The notes: generated by a model not told the origin, from the letters alone. Positions 8,400-17,423 are shown, counted from the stretch's first letter. The stretch is DNA of 64,000 bases from Candidatus Enterococcus courvalinii (GCF_017315945.1 NZ_JAFLWI010000006.1:186001-250000); one strand, 5' to 3'. Numbers and translations are program-made.

Positions 8400-10127
8400 T
8401 CATAAAGTTACTTCAAAAGTGGAACCAACACCGGGATGACTTTCCACAGTAATCGTGCCGTTCAACAGATTAACATAGTCTTTGACGATTGCCAGACCTA
8501 AACCTGTTCCCCCAGAATGTCGGCTACGTGCTTTATCAACGCGATAAAAACGTTCAAAAATTCGTTCTTGGTCTTCTTGATCGATCCCGATTCCAAAGTC
8601 TTGGACAGAAAACCACAAGTGCTCATCTACACGATAACGAATAATGATTTGACCACCTTCTTTTGAGTATTGAATGGCATTTTCAATCAAATTTTTGATG
8701 ATTGGATATAAGATTTCTGACTGAACGGTAAATGAACCATTATTTCCCAAAAGTTTGACACTTAATTTTTTCTGCTTGATAAAGGGGTGGTAGCTTTGAA
8801 TAATTTGTTCAAAATAAGATTCCAGATAAATCGTTTGTGATTCATATAAGTTTTCACCATCTTTAGATAACTGGATGATTTCGCGAATCAATTGATCTAA
8901 ACGATGTGCATCTTTTTGCATGATTTCTAAAAAAGTAGTCAATGTTTCCGGGTCATCTTTAGCACCGTCTAAGAGTGTTTCTGTGAAGCCCATCAATGAA
9001 GTAACTGGGGTTTTTAATTCATGAGAAACATTTCCGACAAAATCTTTCTGGACTTTTTCGAGTCGCCGAACTTTCGTTAAATCATAAGCCACGCCCAGAA
9101 TTTGTCCAGTTCTATCTGCATTGATAAAGTAACGTAAACTAATATCTAATGTTTGATTGCCTTCACTTAATTTGATCTCTTGCTGAACTAATGGATTGGC
9201 AGCAGAAACCTGATGAATCAAATGGATTAGTTGAGGTTCTTGAATTACCTCAGCGTAAGGTTGCGAAGTCAGATAAGTCGTAACCCCAAGATGCATCTGC
9301 ATTTTAGGATTCAGTAAACGTAAATGTGACTCCGAATCAATCAAAAAGACACCAATCATCAATTCATTCAGCAATGTATATAACTGTTCTTCAGTCGTCG
9401 CATAAGCACGATACATATGACTCATTTGTTCACTTAAGGCATTGATTGTCTGATAAAGTTCTTCCCATTGATCTGAGGTTTGCATAATGACTTCGGTTTC
9501 TTCAGGGTCATTGACCATTTTTTTCAACACAGGTAATACGGTATGCAAAGGTTCGTTTCGTTGATACGCAAAGTAAGCAATCATTCCTGAAAGGATACAA
9601 AAGAAAAGTAGAAAGAATAGAAATACCCAACGACGAAAATTTTCTGTGCGTGGTAAAAATCCACTCGTTGGTTCGGCAATTCGGATCATAGCTTTTAGTT
9701 GACCGTTTTCTTTAATTGGTAAAGCGACATAGAGAAGTTGTTCATTTACAGTCTCACTTTGACGCAAGGAACTTCCCAGTCGACCACCATCAAGAACAGC
9801 TTTGATTTCAGGACGTGTACTACGACTGCCTGTTAGGTCTTCATCACTGGTGTCATACAAAACATTGCCAGCAGCGTCTAATAACGTGATTCGTTCAGAA
9901 GATTGGTGAACGAATTCTGTCAAAATTTCTTTGTTTTCTACTGAATCAGGATTCGACCAAGTGAGCTGTCGTGTTAACAATTGTGCTTTTTTTGTCAAGT
10001 ATTCTTCTTGTTGCTCAATAATTTGCTGTTGGAAATAATTTGAGATAAGTTGCCAACTGCCAATAAAAACTGTTAGGAAAAAGACCAAGAATAAAAGACG
10101 TCTTGAGAAAGTTTTCCAATTTTTCAT
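8400..10127 (-). CDS. phoR: Phosphate-starvation sensor histidine kinase PhoR/PnpS
   Basis: A 575-residue membrane kinase. It has a transmembrane helix near residues 10-30, an extracellular PAS-like sensor, and a second helix near 168-190. HAMP and PAS regions follow (ELMIGVFLIDSESHLRLLNP). The HisKA phosphoacceptor is NVSHELKTPVTSLMGF, and the HATPase boxes are LIENAIQYSKEGG, DFGIGI and GGTGLGLAIVK. The order matches PhoR/PnpS-type kinases. The start overlaps the phoP stop by 4 bases (ATGA), giving translational coupling, and AGGAG lies just upstream. The Pho assignment rests on domain layout plus the adjacent pstS with Pho box. A WalK-like kinase was considered, but no walHIJ genes are here. 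Confidence 0.87.
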   Translation of the reverse strand: MKNWKTFSRRLLFLVFFLTVFIGSWQLISNYFQQQIIEQQEEYLTKKAQLLTRQLTWSNPDSVENKEILTEFVHQSSERITLLDAAGNVLYDTSDEDLTGSRSTRPEIKAVLDGGRLGSSLRQSETVNEQLLYVALPIKENGQLKAMIRIAEPTSGFLPRTENFRRWVFLFFLLFFCILSGMIAYFAYQRNEPLHTVLPVLKKMVNDPEETEVIMQTSDQWEELYQTINALSEQMSHMYRAYATTEEQLYTLLNELMIGVFLIDSESHLRLLNPKMQMHLGVTTYLTSQPYAEVIQEPQLIHLIHQVSAANPLVQQEIKLSEGNQTLDISLRYFINADRTGQILGVAYDLTKVRRLEKVQKDFVGNVSHELKTPVTSLMGFTETLLDGAKDDPETLTTFLEIMQKDAHRLDQLIREIIQLSKDGENLYESQTIYLESYFEQIIQSYHPFIKQKKLSVKLLGNNGSFTVQSEILYPIIKNLIENAIQYSKEGGQIIIRYRVDEHLWFSVQDFGIGIDQEDQERIFERFYRVDKARSRHSGGTGLGLAIVKDYVNLLNGTITVESHPGVGSTFEVTL

Positions 10128-10828
10128 AGTCGAGGCTCCTGAAATTTATAGCCAAATCCGCGAACAGTTATTAAATATTTGGGGTGTTTTGGATCACGCT
10201 CGATTTTTTCTCTCAGATGACTGACGTGAACATCGACGATTCGACTTTGACCAGCAAAATCAAAATTCCAGATACGTTCGAGCAAAGTGTCTCGATCAAT
10301 GACGCGATCTTTTCGTTTCATAAAGTAAACTAACAATTCAAATTCTTTGGGTGTCAACTCAATTAGGCGTCCATCAACCGTAACTTGAAAATTCGTTAAG
10401 TTCGCGATGATTTGCCCCACTGTTAAGTACTCTGGTTCTTCTTCATCAACGGGGGCATTTCGAGGTTCCATTCGCCGAAAGATGGCTTTCATTCGAGCTA
10501 ATACTTCGCGTGGGCTAAATGGTTTAACCAAATAATCATCGGCACCAATCTCTAAACCTAAAATACGATCAATTTGGTCATCTTTGGCAGTGAGCATCAA
10601 AATAGGCGTATCGTTTTTTTCTTGACGAAGTTTTTGCGTAATTTCCATGCCATCCATTGAAGGAAGCATGACATCTAAAATAATAAAATCAAAGGCTTGA
10701 TCTAAAGCAAGGTCTAATCCCTCGCGTCCATCCGTTGCACTAGTAACTTGATAGCCTTCTTTTTCTAAGTTAAAGGTTAATAAAGTGACGATGGAAGGTT
10801 CATCATCAACAACTAAGATTTTTTTCAT
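10124..10828 (-). CDS. phoP: Response regulator PhoP/PnpR (OmpR family)
   Basis: A 234-residue protein. The receiver carries the acidic pair (DDE, residues 8-10), phosphoacceptor Asp in IILDVMLPSMDG (about 53), Thr in MLTAKDD (about 82) and Lys in VKPFSPREVLAR (about 104). The C-terminal OmpR-type winged helix ends VDVHVSHLREKIERDP...RGFGYKF. With the overlapping kinase gene it forms the phosphate-response pair and probably binds the repeats upstream of pstS. An extended -10-like TGCTAAAAT lies upstream on the minus strand, about 50 bases before ATG, with AAAGGAG as ribosome site. Confidence 0.9.
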   Translation of the reverse strand: MKKILVVDDEPSIVTLLTFNLEKEGYQVTSATDGREGLDLALDQAFDFIILDVMLPSMDGMEITQKLRQEKNDTPILMLTAKDDQIDRILGLEIGADDYLVKPFSPREVLARMKAIFRRMEPRNAPVDEEEPEYLTVGQIIANLTNFQVTVDGRLIELTPKEFELLVYFMKRKDRVIDRDTLLERIWNFDFAGQSRIVDVHVSHLREKIERDPKHPKYLITVRGFGYKFQEPRL

Positions 10829-10912
10829 AAGCGCTCCTTTAAAACATATTCATGCTTTACTATTTTAGCATAGAATCAAGGGTAGGGGCTATGTAACCAA
10901 CTCAATAAATGG

Positions 10913-10918
10913 TATAAT
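10913..10918 (+). promoter_or_regulatory. Extended -10 promoter of the DUF523-ylxM-ffh genes
   Basis: TGGTATAAT ends 39 bases before the DUF523 start. No clear -35 is seen, as expected for an extended -10 promoter. Confidence 0.5.
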
Positions 10919-10956
10919 AACTAGGCACTTTGTTGGAAGGAAAGGAAGCGATTCAA

Positions 10957-11442
10957 ATGATTGGTATCAGTGCCTGCTTAGGCGGTGTGTTATGTCGTTA
11001 TGACGGTCAGCCAAAAGCTGTTTTGCAACTTGTCGCATTGGTTGAAAACCATGAAGCCATCATGGTTTGTCCAGAAGTTTTGGGTGGCTTACCGATTCCC
11101 AGAGATCCAGCAGAAATTGTCGGCGGAGATGGATTTGATGTTTGGAATGAAAAGGCAAGAGTTGTGACTTCCAAAGGGGTCGATGTGACAAAGGAATATC
11201 AGGCAGGTGCAATTCTTGCTTGGCAAAAATTAAAAGAACAACAAATTGATCAACTCATTTTGAAGGCAAAAAGTCCTTCATGTGGTAGTAGTCAAATTTA
11301 CGATGGTACATTTTCTGGTACCTTGACAGAAGGTGTAGGCGTAGCAACTGCTTATTTTTTACAACAGAAGATGAGTGTTCTATCTGATGAAGATTGGTTA
11401 GCACAACAGCAAGAAATTACGAAGATAAATGAGGTGAGTTGA
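10957..11442 (+). CDS. DUF523 family protein
   Basis: A 161-residue protein starting MIGISACLGGVLCRYDG, the hallmark of DUF523 (the YbbK-like N-terminal Cys-containing motif). It also has VCPEVLGGLPIPRDPAEI and LKAKSPSCGSSQIYDG. Conserved Cys in SACL, LCRYDG, CPE and SPSCG suggest a metal or iron-sulfur site; the function of the family is unproven. ATG at 10957 is chosen over TTG at 10930 because AAGGAAG lies just upstream and family members begin at this methionine. The stop abuts the ylxM start, so the two are likely co-transcribed. Confidence 0.88.
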   Translation: MIGISACLGGVLCRYDGQPKAVLQLVALVENHEAIMVCPEVLGGLPIPRDPAEIVGGDGFDVWNEKARVVTSKGVDVTKEYQAGAILAWQKLKEQQIDQLILKAKSPSCGSSQIYDGTFSGTLTEGVGVATAYFLQQKMSVLSDEDWLAQQQEITKINEVS

Positions 11443-11781
11443 ATGGAAATTGAAAAAACAAATCGAATGAACGCACTTTTTGAATTTTACTCGACCTTAT
11501 TAACTGAAAAACAAATGAATTATATGGAATTGTATTATGCGGATGATTTTTCACTTGGGGAAATTGCAGAAGAATATCAAGTCAGTCGACAAGCAGTTTA
11601 TGATAACATTAAGAGAACTGGAAAAATTTTAGAAGACTACGAGAAAAAACTGCATCTTTTTTCAAACTACATCGTACGTGAACAAGCCTTGGAACAACTG
11701 ATGACTTATGTCACCGAGCATTATCCAAAAGATGATGCACTAATCGGTTTTATTCAACAAATTCAAGACATCGAAGAGTAA
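11443..11781 (+). CDS. ylxM: YlxM, HTH protein linked to the signal recognition particle
   Basis: A 112-residue protein. Its sigma-factor-like helix-turn-helix ([20 protein letters not shown], about residues 33-52) is typical of YlxM/YlxM-p13. These proteins are almost always encoded directly upstream of ffh, and in streptococci they modulate SRP function. It starts right after the DUF523 stop with GAGGTGAG as ribosome site; ffh begins 32 bases downstream. Confidence 0.9.
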   Translation: MEIEKTNRMNALFEFYSTLLTEKQMNYMELYYADDFSLGEIAEEYQVSRQAVYDNIKRTGKILEDYEKKLHLFSNYIVREQALEQLMTYVTEHYPKDDALIGFIQQIQDIEE

Positions 11782-11813
11782 CAAACTAGAAACTAATTAA
11801 AGGAATGAAGAAA

Positions 11814-13232
11814 ATGGCATTTGAAAGCTTAACAGAACGTCTGCAACAGGCGATGGGAAAATTAAGAAAAAAAGGGAAAGTATCAGAGGCTGACGTCAAA
11901 GAAATGATGCGGGAAATCCGCTTAGCATTATTGGAAGCCGATGTCAATTTACAAGTAGTCAAGGACTTTACAAAACGTGTGCGAGAACGCGCAGTAGGAG
12001 TGGAAGTTCTTGAAAGCTTGTCACCTGCACAACAAATCGTCAAAATCGTTGATGAGGAACTAACGATCACCTTGGGTTCCGAAACAGCAGAATTGATCAA
12101 GTCACCAAAAGTCCCAACTGTGATTATGATGGTGGGGTTACAAGGGGCTGGTAAAACAACTTTTGCTGGGAAACTAGCAAACTTTTTGAAGAAAAATGAA
12201 AAAGCACGACCATTGATGATTGCAGGAGATGTGTACCGCCCTGCAGCGATTGACCAATTGAAAGTCTTGGGCCAACAATTAGATGTTCCTGTCTTTGATA
12301 TGGGAACAGATGTCAGTCCAGTGGAAATCGTTCGTCAAGGGATGGAAGTTGCTAGAGAAAAGAAAAATGACTATGTCTTGATCGATACGGCGGGTCGTTT
12401 ACACATTGATGAACTTTTGATGGATGAATTGAAGCAAATTAAAGAAATTGCGCAACCAAATGAAATTCTCTTGGTGGTTGATGCGATGACTGGGCAAGAT
12501 GCAGTTAATGTAGCGGACAGCTTCAATCAACAACTAGGCATTACTGGGGTTGTCATTACAAAACTTGATGGAGATACCAGAGGTGGGGCAGCACTATCTA
12601 TTCGTTCAGTAACTGGCGCGCCAATCAAATTTATTGGGTCAGGTGAAAAATTAACAGATTTGGAAGTCTTCCATCCAGACCGTATGGCTAGTCGAATCTT
12701 GGGTATGGGTGACATGCTAACCCTGATTGAAAAAGCACAACAAGATTATGACGAGAAAAAAGCGGAAGAACTTGCCCAAAAAATGCGGGAAAATTCTTTT
12801 GACTTCAATGATTTTATTGAACAACTGGATCAAGTAATGGGAATGGGTCCATTAGAAGACTTAATTAAAATGATCCCAGGAATGAATCAAGTACCTGGCA
12901 TTGAAAATGTAAAAGTTGATCCAAAAGATGTGGAACGGAAAAAAGCAATGGTGTACTCGATGACACCTGCTGAACGAGAAAATCCTGATTTGTTGAACCC
13001 TAGTCGCCGTCGTCGTATTGCTGCTGGTTCAGGAAACAGTGTGGTAGAAGTAAACCGGATGATCAAACAATTCAAAGAATCTCGTAAAATGATGCAACAG
13101 ATGTCGAAAGGTGACATGAATATTCCAGGAATGGACCAAATGTTTGGAACAGGAGTCAAAGGAAAACTTGGAAAAATGGCGATGAATCGCATGGTTAAGA
13201 AAAACAAGAAGAAAAAGAAAAAACGTAAATAA
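11814..13232 (+). CDS. ffh: Signal recognition particle protein Ffh
   Basis: A 472-residue SRP54 GTPase that binds 4.5S/6S RNA and directs nascent membrane proteins to FtsY. Its N domain begins MAFESLTERLQQAM. The G domain has GLQGAGKTTFAGKLA (G1), DTAGRLHID (G3), TKLDGDTRGG (G4) and GSGEKLTDLE. The methionine-rich M domain includes MGMGPLEDLIKMIPGM and RRRRIAAGSG. The tail is lysine-rich. ATG at 11814 is preferred to 11805 because the family begins MAFE and AAAGGA is 9 bases before it. It follows ylxM. Confidence 0.96.
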   Translation: MAFESLTERLQQAMGKLRKKGKVSEADVKEMMREIRLALLEADVNLQVVKDFTKRVRERAVGVEVLESLSPAQQIVKIVDEELTITLGSETAELIKSPKVPTVIMMVGLQGAGKTTFAGKLANFLKKNEKARPLMIAGDVYRPAAIDQLKVLGQQLDVPVFDMGTDVSPVEIVRQGMEVAREKKNDYVLIDTAGRLHIDELLMDELKQIKEIAQPNEILLVVDAMTGQDAVNVADSFNQQLGITGVVITKLDGDTRGGAALSIRSVTGAPIKFIGSGEKLTDLEVFHPDRMASRILGMGDMLTLIEKAQQDYDEKKAEELAQKMRENSFDFNDFIEQLDQVMGMGPLEDLIKMIPGMNQVPGIENVKVDPKDVERKKAMVYSMTPAERENPDLLNPSRRRRIAAGSGNSVVEVNRMIKQFKESRKMMQQMSKGDMNIPGMDQMFGTGVKGKLGKMAMNRMVKKNKKKKKKRK

Positions 13233-13257
13233 GCGATTGCTGAATGGAATGAACTTG

Positions 13258-13301
13258 AGCTATGACAAACGATTGATTGAGATGTTGTCATAGCTTTTTT
13301 G
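13258..13301 (+). terminator. Terminator after ffh
   Basis: AGCTATGACAA pairs with TTGTCATAGCT, followed by a T-run. Confidence 0.8.
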
Positions 13302-13329
13302 TTAATAAATAAACATGGAGGCAAGGGAA

Positions 13330-13890
13330 ATGAAACGATGTTCTTGGGCAGAAAGTACGGAATCAATGCAACAGTATCATGATACGATTTGGGGTGTTCC
13401 AGAATATGATGATCAAAGACTTTATCGCAAACTAATGCTAGACATCAATCAAGCAGGATTAAGTTGGCAAACGATTTTAAACAAAATAGAAGCTTTTGAT
13501 CATGCGTATGACAATTTTTCTTTAGAAAAAGTGGCGGCATATGACGAAAATAAAATAGAATCTTTGCTTCAAGATAAAGGTATTATCCGAAATCGAAGAA
13601 AAGTTGAAGCTGCTATTCATAATGCAAAGGCTGTTCAAAAGATCCAACAAGAATTCGGAAGTTTTGCTACTTTTTTATGGGGGTTTTCTGATGGTAAAGT
13701 AGTAAATCATATGTACCAAACACAAGAAGAAATTCCGACAACGAGTGAACTATCTGACAAGATCACGAAAGAATTGAAGAAACATGGCTTTAAATTTGTT
13801 GGGAGTACCACGATTTACGCTTTTTTAGAAGCAGTCGGAATCATTAATGATCATGTCATTGATTGTTTTAGACATTCAGAAGTAAAGTAA
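13330..13890 (+). CDS. tag: DNA-3-methyladenine glycosylase I
   Basis: A 186-residue base-excision repair enzyme removing 3-methyladenine from alkylated DNA. The Tag zinc ligands are all present: Cys4 and His17 (MKRCSWA and QQYHDTIWG) and the C-terminal His/Cys of NDHVIDCFRH. The catalytic Glu is expected in the NKIEAFDHAYDNF region. ATG at 13330 is chosen because GGAGG lies 7 bases upstream and the family starts M-x-R-C. It is encoded alone behind the ffh terminator. Confidence 0.93.
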   Translation: MKRCSWAESTESMQQYHDTIWGVPEYDDQRLYRKLMLDINQAGLSWQTILNKIEAFDHAYDNFSLEKVAAYDENKIESLLQDKGIIRNRRKVEAAIHNAKAVQKIQQEFGSFATFLWGFSDGKVVNHMYQTQEEIPTTSELSDKITKELKKHGFKFVGSTTIYAFLEAVGIINDHVIDCFRHSEVK

Positions 13891-13952
13891 TCAACCATTC
13901 AAGAAGGCTAATCAATTAATAGATAAAAATCCGAAGTGAAGGAGAGAGACAT

Positions 13953-14474
13953 ATGCGAAAAATCGTTTTTTACGGAGCAATTAGTTTGGATGGCTATCTG
14001 GCAACAAAAGAAGATGATTTACAGTGGTTATTTGATACGCCAACAGATGAGAAAACAACTTATGAATCATTTTATCAAACAATTGATACAACAATCATGG
14101 GGCGGAGAACCTATGAAGAAGCTAAGAAATCTTTAGGTACAGAACTGTTATATCCAGAAAAGAAAAATTATGTATTTTCGAAAAATCAATCATTGGTTCT
14201 ACCAGACGCAACAGTGATCAATGATGATCCTACTTCGTTTATAGAAAATCTTCGACAAGAATCAGGTTCAGACATTTGGATCGTTGGTGGCGGCTCACTA
14301 CTTAAACCTTTGTTAGAAAATCAGTTGATTGATGAATGGTGGATCCAAATCACGCCAGTCTTACTCGGTGAGGGAATTCGATTGTTTCAACCTGGTGAGT
14401 ATCAAGAAAGGCTAGAATATATTGATTCACAGGAATTTGGTCAATTTATTGAATTACATTATCGAAAAAAATAA
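13953..14474 (+). CDS. Dihydrofolate reductase family protein (RibD C-terminal-like)
   Basis: A 173-residue protein of the RibD C-terminal/DHFR-like fold, like Bacillus YyaP/YwjB. It shows GAISLDGYLA, TTIMGRRTYEEAK, DIWIVGGGSLLKPLL and ITPVLLGEGIRLF. The nucleotide-binding GGG loop supports NADPH use. These are usually stand-alone reductases of unknown substrate, not the essential folate enzyme. ATG at 13953 has GAAGGAGAG upstream, and a strong terminator overlaps its end. Confidence 0.85.
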   Translation: MRKIVFYGAISLDGYLATKEDDLQWLFDTPTDEKTTYESFYQTIDTTIMGRRTYEEAKKSLGTELLYPEKKNYVFSKNQSLVLPDATVINDDPTSFIENLRQESGSDIWIVGGGSLLKPLLENQLIDEWWIQITPVLLGEGIRLFQPGEYQERLEYIDSQEFGQFIELHYRKK

Positions 14475-14515
14475 AAAAGTTGTCTGTCAAATTTTATTTG
14501 GCAGACAACTTTTTT
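14473..14515 (+). terminator. Terminator after the DHFR-like gene
   Basis: AAAAAAGTTGTCTG pairs with CAGACAACTTTTTT around a short loop; a T-run follows. Confidence 0.9.
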
Positions 14516-14516
14516 G

Positions 14517-14668
14517 GCTGAGCGTTTTGAGCCACAACCTTATTTACGGTGTTCTCAAAACAACTCCTCAATATAGCTCGCATTCACTTCAAAATATGAA
14601 GAGCTATTTTGAGTGATTTCTCGCTATCTTCTCGGAGTTAAGCACTTTGAGCCACAACCTTTATTTAC
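14517..14668. repeat. Pair of ~30-bp direct repeats flanking an internal hairpin
   Basis: TTTGAGCCACAACC with TTATTTAC occurs at about 14526-14547 and again at 14646-14668. Shared flanking bases (GAGC/AAGC) extend each copy. Between them CACTTCAAAATA pairs with TATTTTGAGTG. The second copy overlaps the stop codon of the oxidoreductase gene. It resembles a small intergenic repeat unit; I do not recognise a named family. Confidence 0.5.
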
Positions 14669-15219
14669 TTCGTCAATTTTTCCAAGAAGTCAATATACGC
14701 ATTCATAATCGTTTCAAAGAATTTCATCGTACCATCAATGATTTTTCCATCTTCACCAACCAAGTTAACGATGTTACCGATATAAGCTTCTGGTTGTTGT
14801 AGTGTTGGCACATTTAAGAAGACTAGCGATTGACGGATAATATGGTTAGCACCAAAACCGCCGATTCCACCAGGAGAAGCTGTAACAACTAAACCAGGTT
14901 TTGAATCCCAAACACTTTGACCATAAGGACGAGAACCAACGTCTAGCGCATTTTTCAAAGCTGCCGGGATTGAACGATTATATTCAGGTGAAACAAAAAT
15001 AACACCATCCAGATCTTTTACTTCATTACGGAAACGAGTCCAAGCTTCAGGTGCATTTTCTGGTGTTTCAAGATCTTCATTGTAGAAAGGAAGATCATCA
15101 ATTTTAACAAAGACACTTTCATAGCCATCAGGTAGTAAGCTTGCGAAAGCTTCAGCAACCTTTTTGTTATAAGAATCTTTTCTTAAACTTCCAATAAAAA
15201 AGCCAATTTTTTTTGTCAT
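14665..15219 (-). CDS. NADPH-dependent FMN reductase family oxidoreductase
   Basis: A 184-residue flavodoxin-fold reductase. It has the N-terminal FMN phosphate loop GSLRKDSYNKKVA (residues 10-22), SPEYNRSIPAALKNALD (about 78-94) and TASPGGIGGFGANH. These are typical of the NAD(P)H-dependent FMN/azo/chromate reductase group, cytoplasmic enzymes that reduce quinones, azo dyes or flavins. It is a single gene with AGGAGG before ATG. The real substrate cannot be told from sequence. Confidence 0.9.
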   Translation of the reverse strand: MTKKIGFFIGSLRKDSYNKKVAEAFASLLPDGYESVFVKIDDLPFYNEDLETPENAPEAWTRFRNEVKDLDGVIFVSPEYNRSIPAALKNALDVGSRPYGQSVWDSKPGLVVTASPGGIGGFGANHIIRQSLVFLNVPTLQQPEAYIGNIVNLVGEDGKIIDGTMKFFETIMNAYIDFLEKLTK

Positions 15220-15361
15220 AAATAGAACCTCCTAATAATTATCTTTCATAAATATCTTACAAAAAATAAGTAAAACGAGCAAATAAAAACACTTGCTATT
15301 TAAAAATCCAACAAAATTAGCGTCAAAAATGCCTATAATCATCGAAAAAAAGGAATTTATG

Positions 15362-15391
15362 ACCCTGTAAAGAAAAAAAGCTTTACAGGGT
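15362..15391 (+). promoter_or_regulatory. Perfect 11-bp inverted repeat overlapping the rpsP -35 box
   Basis: ACCCTGTAAAG (15362-15372) and CTTTACAGGGT (15381-15391) are exact complements around 8 A-rich bases. No T-run follows, so it is not a terminator. The right arm contains the TTTACA used as -35 of the rpsP promoter, as an operator would. Confidence 0.55.
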
Positions 15392-15410
15392 AAAAAAAAA
15401 CTGTTACACT
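15382..15410 (+). promoter_or_regulatory. Sigma-A promoter of rpsP-khpA
   Basis: TTTACA (15382-15387) and TACACT (15405-15410) are separated by 17 bases, 39 bases before the rpsP start. Confidence 0.65.
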
Positions 15411-15448
15411 ACATCTTGTGAATAAATCAATGGAGGTGGAAATAAATA

Positions 15449-15724
15449 ATGGCAGTTAAAATTCGTTTAAAACGTATGGGTTCTAAAAAGAGTCCTTTTT
15501 ACCGTATTGTAGTAGCTGATTCACGTTCTCCTCGTGACGGACGTTTCATCGAAACTGTAGGTACTTACAATCCTTTGAAAGACCCTGCAGAAGTAGTTTT
15601 AAAAGAAGACTTAGTTCTTAACTGGTTATCAAAAGGTGCGCAACCTTCAGATACAGTTCGTAACATCCTTTCAAAAGAAGGCGTTATGCAAAAACACCAC
15701 GAAGCTAAATTTTCAAAGAAATAA
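15449..15724 (+). CDS. rpsP: Small ribosomal subunit protein bS16
   Basis: A 91-residue protein of normal S16 length. It starts [20 protein letters not shown] with the family signature [15 protein letters not shown] and [12 protein letters not shown]. It binds 16S rRNA in the 30S body and is needed for assembly. A strong ribosome site (GGAGGTGG) precedes ATG. khpA starts 11 bases after the stop, so both are probably on one transcript ending at 15987-16025. Confidence 0.97.
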   Translation: MAVKIRLKRMGSKKSPFYRIVVADSRSPRDGRFIETVGTYNPLKDPAEVVLKEDLVLNWLSKGAQPSDTVRNILSKEGVMQKHHEAKFSKK

Positions 15725-15735
15725 GGTGAGCGGAT

Positions 15736-15984
15736 ATGAAAGATTTAAGTGAGCTAGTCTTAACAATCGTTCGTCCGTTAGTCACTCATCCTGATCAAGT
15801 TCGGTTAGAGGTTGTTGAATCGAAAGATTTTTATGAATATAATCTAACTGTAGCACCAGAAGATATTGGTCGTATCATTGGAAAACAAGGACGAGTTGCG
15901 AAAGCAATCCGGACAATCGTTTACGGGGTACGAATCAACGCACCTAAAAAGGTTCGTTTAAATATCGTTGATGATAAGGAATAA
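15736..15984 (+). CDS. khpA: KH-domain RNA-binding protein KhpA (YlqC)
   Basis: An 82-residue single KH domain with the GxxG loop in GRIIGKQGRVAKAIRTIV (about residues 49-66). It is always near rpsP in Bacillota. KhpA pairs with KhpB/EloR to bind RNA and affect cell elongation and translation. AAGGTGAG lies before ATG. Confidence 0.93.
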   Translation: MKDLSELVLTIVRPLVTHPDQVRLEVVESKDFYEYNLTVAPEDIGRIIGKQGRVAKAIRTIVYGVRINAPKKVRLNIVDDKE

Positions 15985-15986
15985 TC

Positions 15987-16025
15987 AAAAACTGTTTCGA
16001 ATTTTTTCGAAACAGTTTTTTTTTT
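15987..16025 (+). terminator. Terminator after khpA
   Basis: AAAACTGTTTCGAA pairs with TTCGAAACAGTTTT around a T4 loop, then a T-run. Confidence 0.9.
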
Positions 16026-16103
16026 GCATCATGTGATTTTTGTATAAAAGTAAAAAAGAATTCATTTTGACAAACAAAACTAGAATTGCCCAAACGCCCA
16101 TGC

Positions 16104-16109
16104 TAAAAT
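16104..16109 (+). promoter_or_regulatory. Extended -10 promoter of rimM-trmD
   Basis: TGCTAAAAT lies about 30 bases before the GTG start of rimM. A TTGACA at about 16059-16064 is too far away to pair with it. Confidence 0.4.
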
Positions 16110-16140
16110 GAAGCAGAGAAAAAAGAAATGAGGAAAAACT

Positions 16141-16665
16141 GTGACTGAATATCTAAATGTTGGAAAAATTGTCAATACTCAAGGGTTAAAAGGAGAAGTA
16201 CGCGTCATTTCAACGACTGATTTTCCTGAAGAGCGTTACCAAAAAGGAGCACAACTCACTTTATTTCAAGATGGAAAAGCACCTGTTGAATTAACCATCA
16301 AAAGTCATCGTAAACATAAAAATTTTGATTTATTAAGTTTTGAAGGGCATCCGTCAATCAATGATGTCGAAAAATATCGTGACGGTATTTTAAAAGTGTC
16401 AAAAGAAGAAATTTCAGAGTTAGAAGAAAATGAATTTTACTATCATGAAATCATCGGCTTAGAGGTCTTGGATGAAGCTGGCGAAAAACTTGGAAAAGTG
16501 AAAGAAATCCTTTCTCCAGGAGCAAATGATGTTTGGGTCGTTCAACGTGAGAAGAAAAAAGATTTGTTGCTTCCTTATATTGCATCAGTCGTAAAAGAAG
16601 TAGATGTAGCAAATGGCGTAGTCCATGTGGAAATTCCAGAAGGGTTGATTGATGATGAAGATTGA
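16141..16665 (+). CDS. rimM: Ribosome maturation factor RimM
   Basis: A 174-residue protein starting at GTG 16141 (GAGGAAAAACT upstream). The N-terminal barrel has [22 protein letters not shown]-barrel follows with [18 protein letters not shown], then DVWVV and [14 protein letters not shown]. RimM binds S19 and promotes 16S processing and 30S head assembly. The 3' end overlaps the trmD start by about 11 bases, so the two are translationally coupled. Confidence 0.95.
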   Translation: MTEYLNVGKIVNTQGLKGEVRVISTTDFPEERYQKGAQLTLFQDGKAPVELTIKSHRKHKNFDLLSFEGHPSINDVEKYRDGILKVSKEEISELEENEFYYHEIIGLEVLDEAGEKLGKVKEILSPGANDVWVVQREKKKDLLLPYIASVVKEVDVANGVVHVEIPEGLIDDED

Positions 16666-17395
16666 TGTATTGACCCTATTTCCTAAAATGTTTGAAGGGC
16701 CTATGGGTGAATCGATCATTGGGAAGGCTGTTGCTAAAGGATTGCTAGATATCAATGTATCTAATTTTCGTGAGTATTCTGATAACAAACACCAAACAGT
16801 AGACGACTATCCTTATGGTGGTGGAGCTGGAATGTTATTGAAAGTTCAGCCAATCTATGACAATTTGAAAGCAATCGATGAAGCAGACCCAACTGTCAAG
16901 AAACGTGTGATCTTGTTAGATCCAGCTGGGAAACAATTTAACCAAGCGATGGCAGAAGAATTTTCGCAAGAAGAACATCTAGTTTTTATTTGTGGTCATT
17001 ATGAAGGTTACGATGAACGAATTCGCACACTGGTAACAGATGAAGTTTCGTTGGGTGACTATGTCTTGACTGGGGGAGAACTTGGAGCGATGGTCATGAT
17101 TGATGCAACTGTTCGCTTACTTCCTGATGTATTAGGAAATCAAACCTCAGCCCAAACAGATTCATATTCTACCGGATTACTTGAACATCCACAATACACA
17201 AGACCTGCTGAGTTCAAGGGAATGAAAGTCCCTGAGGTATTAACAAATGGTAATCATAAGTTGATTGAGGAGTGGCAGTTAAAAGAATCTCTACGTCGAA
17301 CAGTTCAACGACGCCCAGATTTGCTAGCTGACTTAGAACTGACACCACAAATGGAGAAGTTTTTAACTGAAATCAAGCAAGAAGAAACAGAATAG
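16655..17395 (+). CDS. trmD: tRNA (guanine37-N1)-methyltransferase TrmD
   Basis: A 246-residue SPOUT-family enzyme that methylates G37 of tRNAs with S-adenosylmethionine to prevent +1 frameshifts. The trefoil-knot motifs [11 protein letters not shown] and [13 protein letters not shown] are clear, as is the N-terminal [16 protein letters not shown] at 16655 fits the family; ATG 16652 is adjacent and cannot be excluded. The gene starts inside the end of rimM. Confidence 0.95.
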   Translation: MKIDVLTLFPKMFEGPMGESIIGKAVAKGLLDINVSNFREYSDNKHQTVDDYPYGGGAGMLLKVQPIYDNLKAIDEADPTVKKRVILLDPAGKQFNQAMAEEFSQEEHLVFICGHYEGYDERIRTLVTDEVSLGDYVLTGGELGAMVMIDATVRLLPDVLGNQTSAQTDSYSTGLLEHPQYTRPAEFKGMKVPEVLTNGNHKLIEEWQLKESLRRTVQRRPDLLADLELTPQMEKFLTEIKQEETE

Positions 17396-17423
17396 AAAAA
17401 ATGTGTTTGTCATGAAAATTTAC

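Noticed and set aside
15362-15391. Terminator before rpsP
   Set aside because: The inverted repeat is followed by A bases on the plus strand and by no T-run on the minus strand, and it overlaps a promoter.
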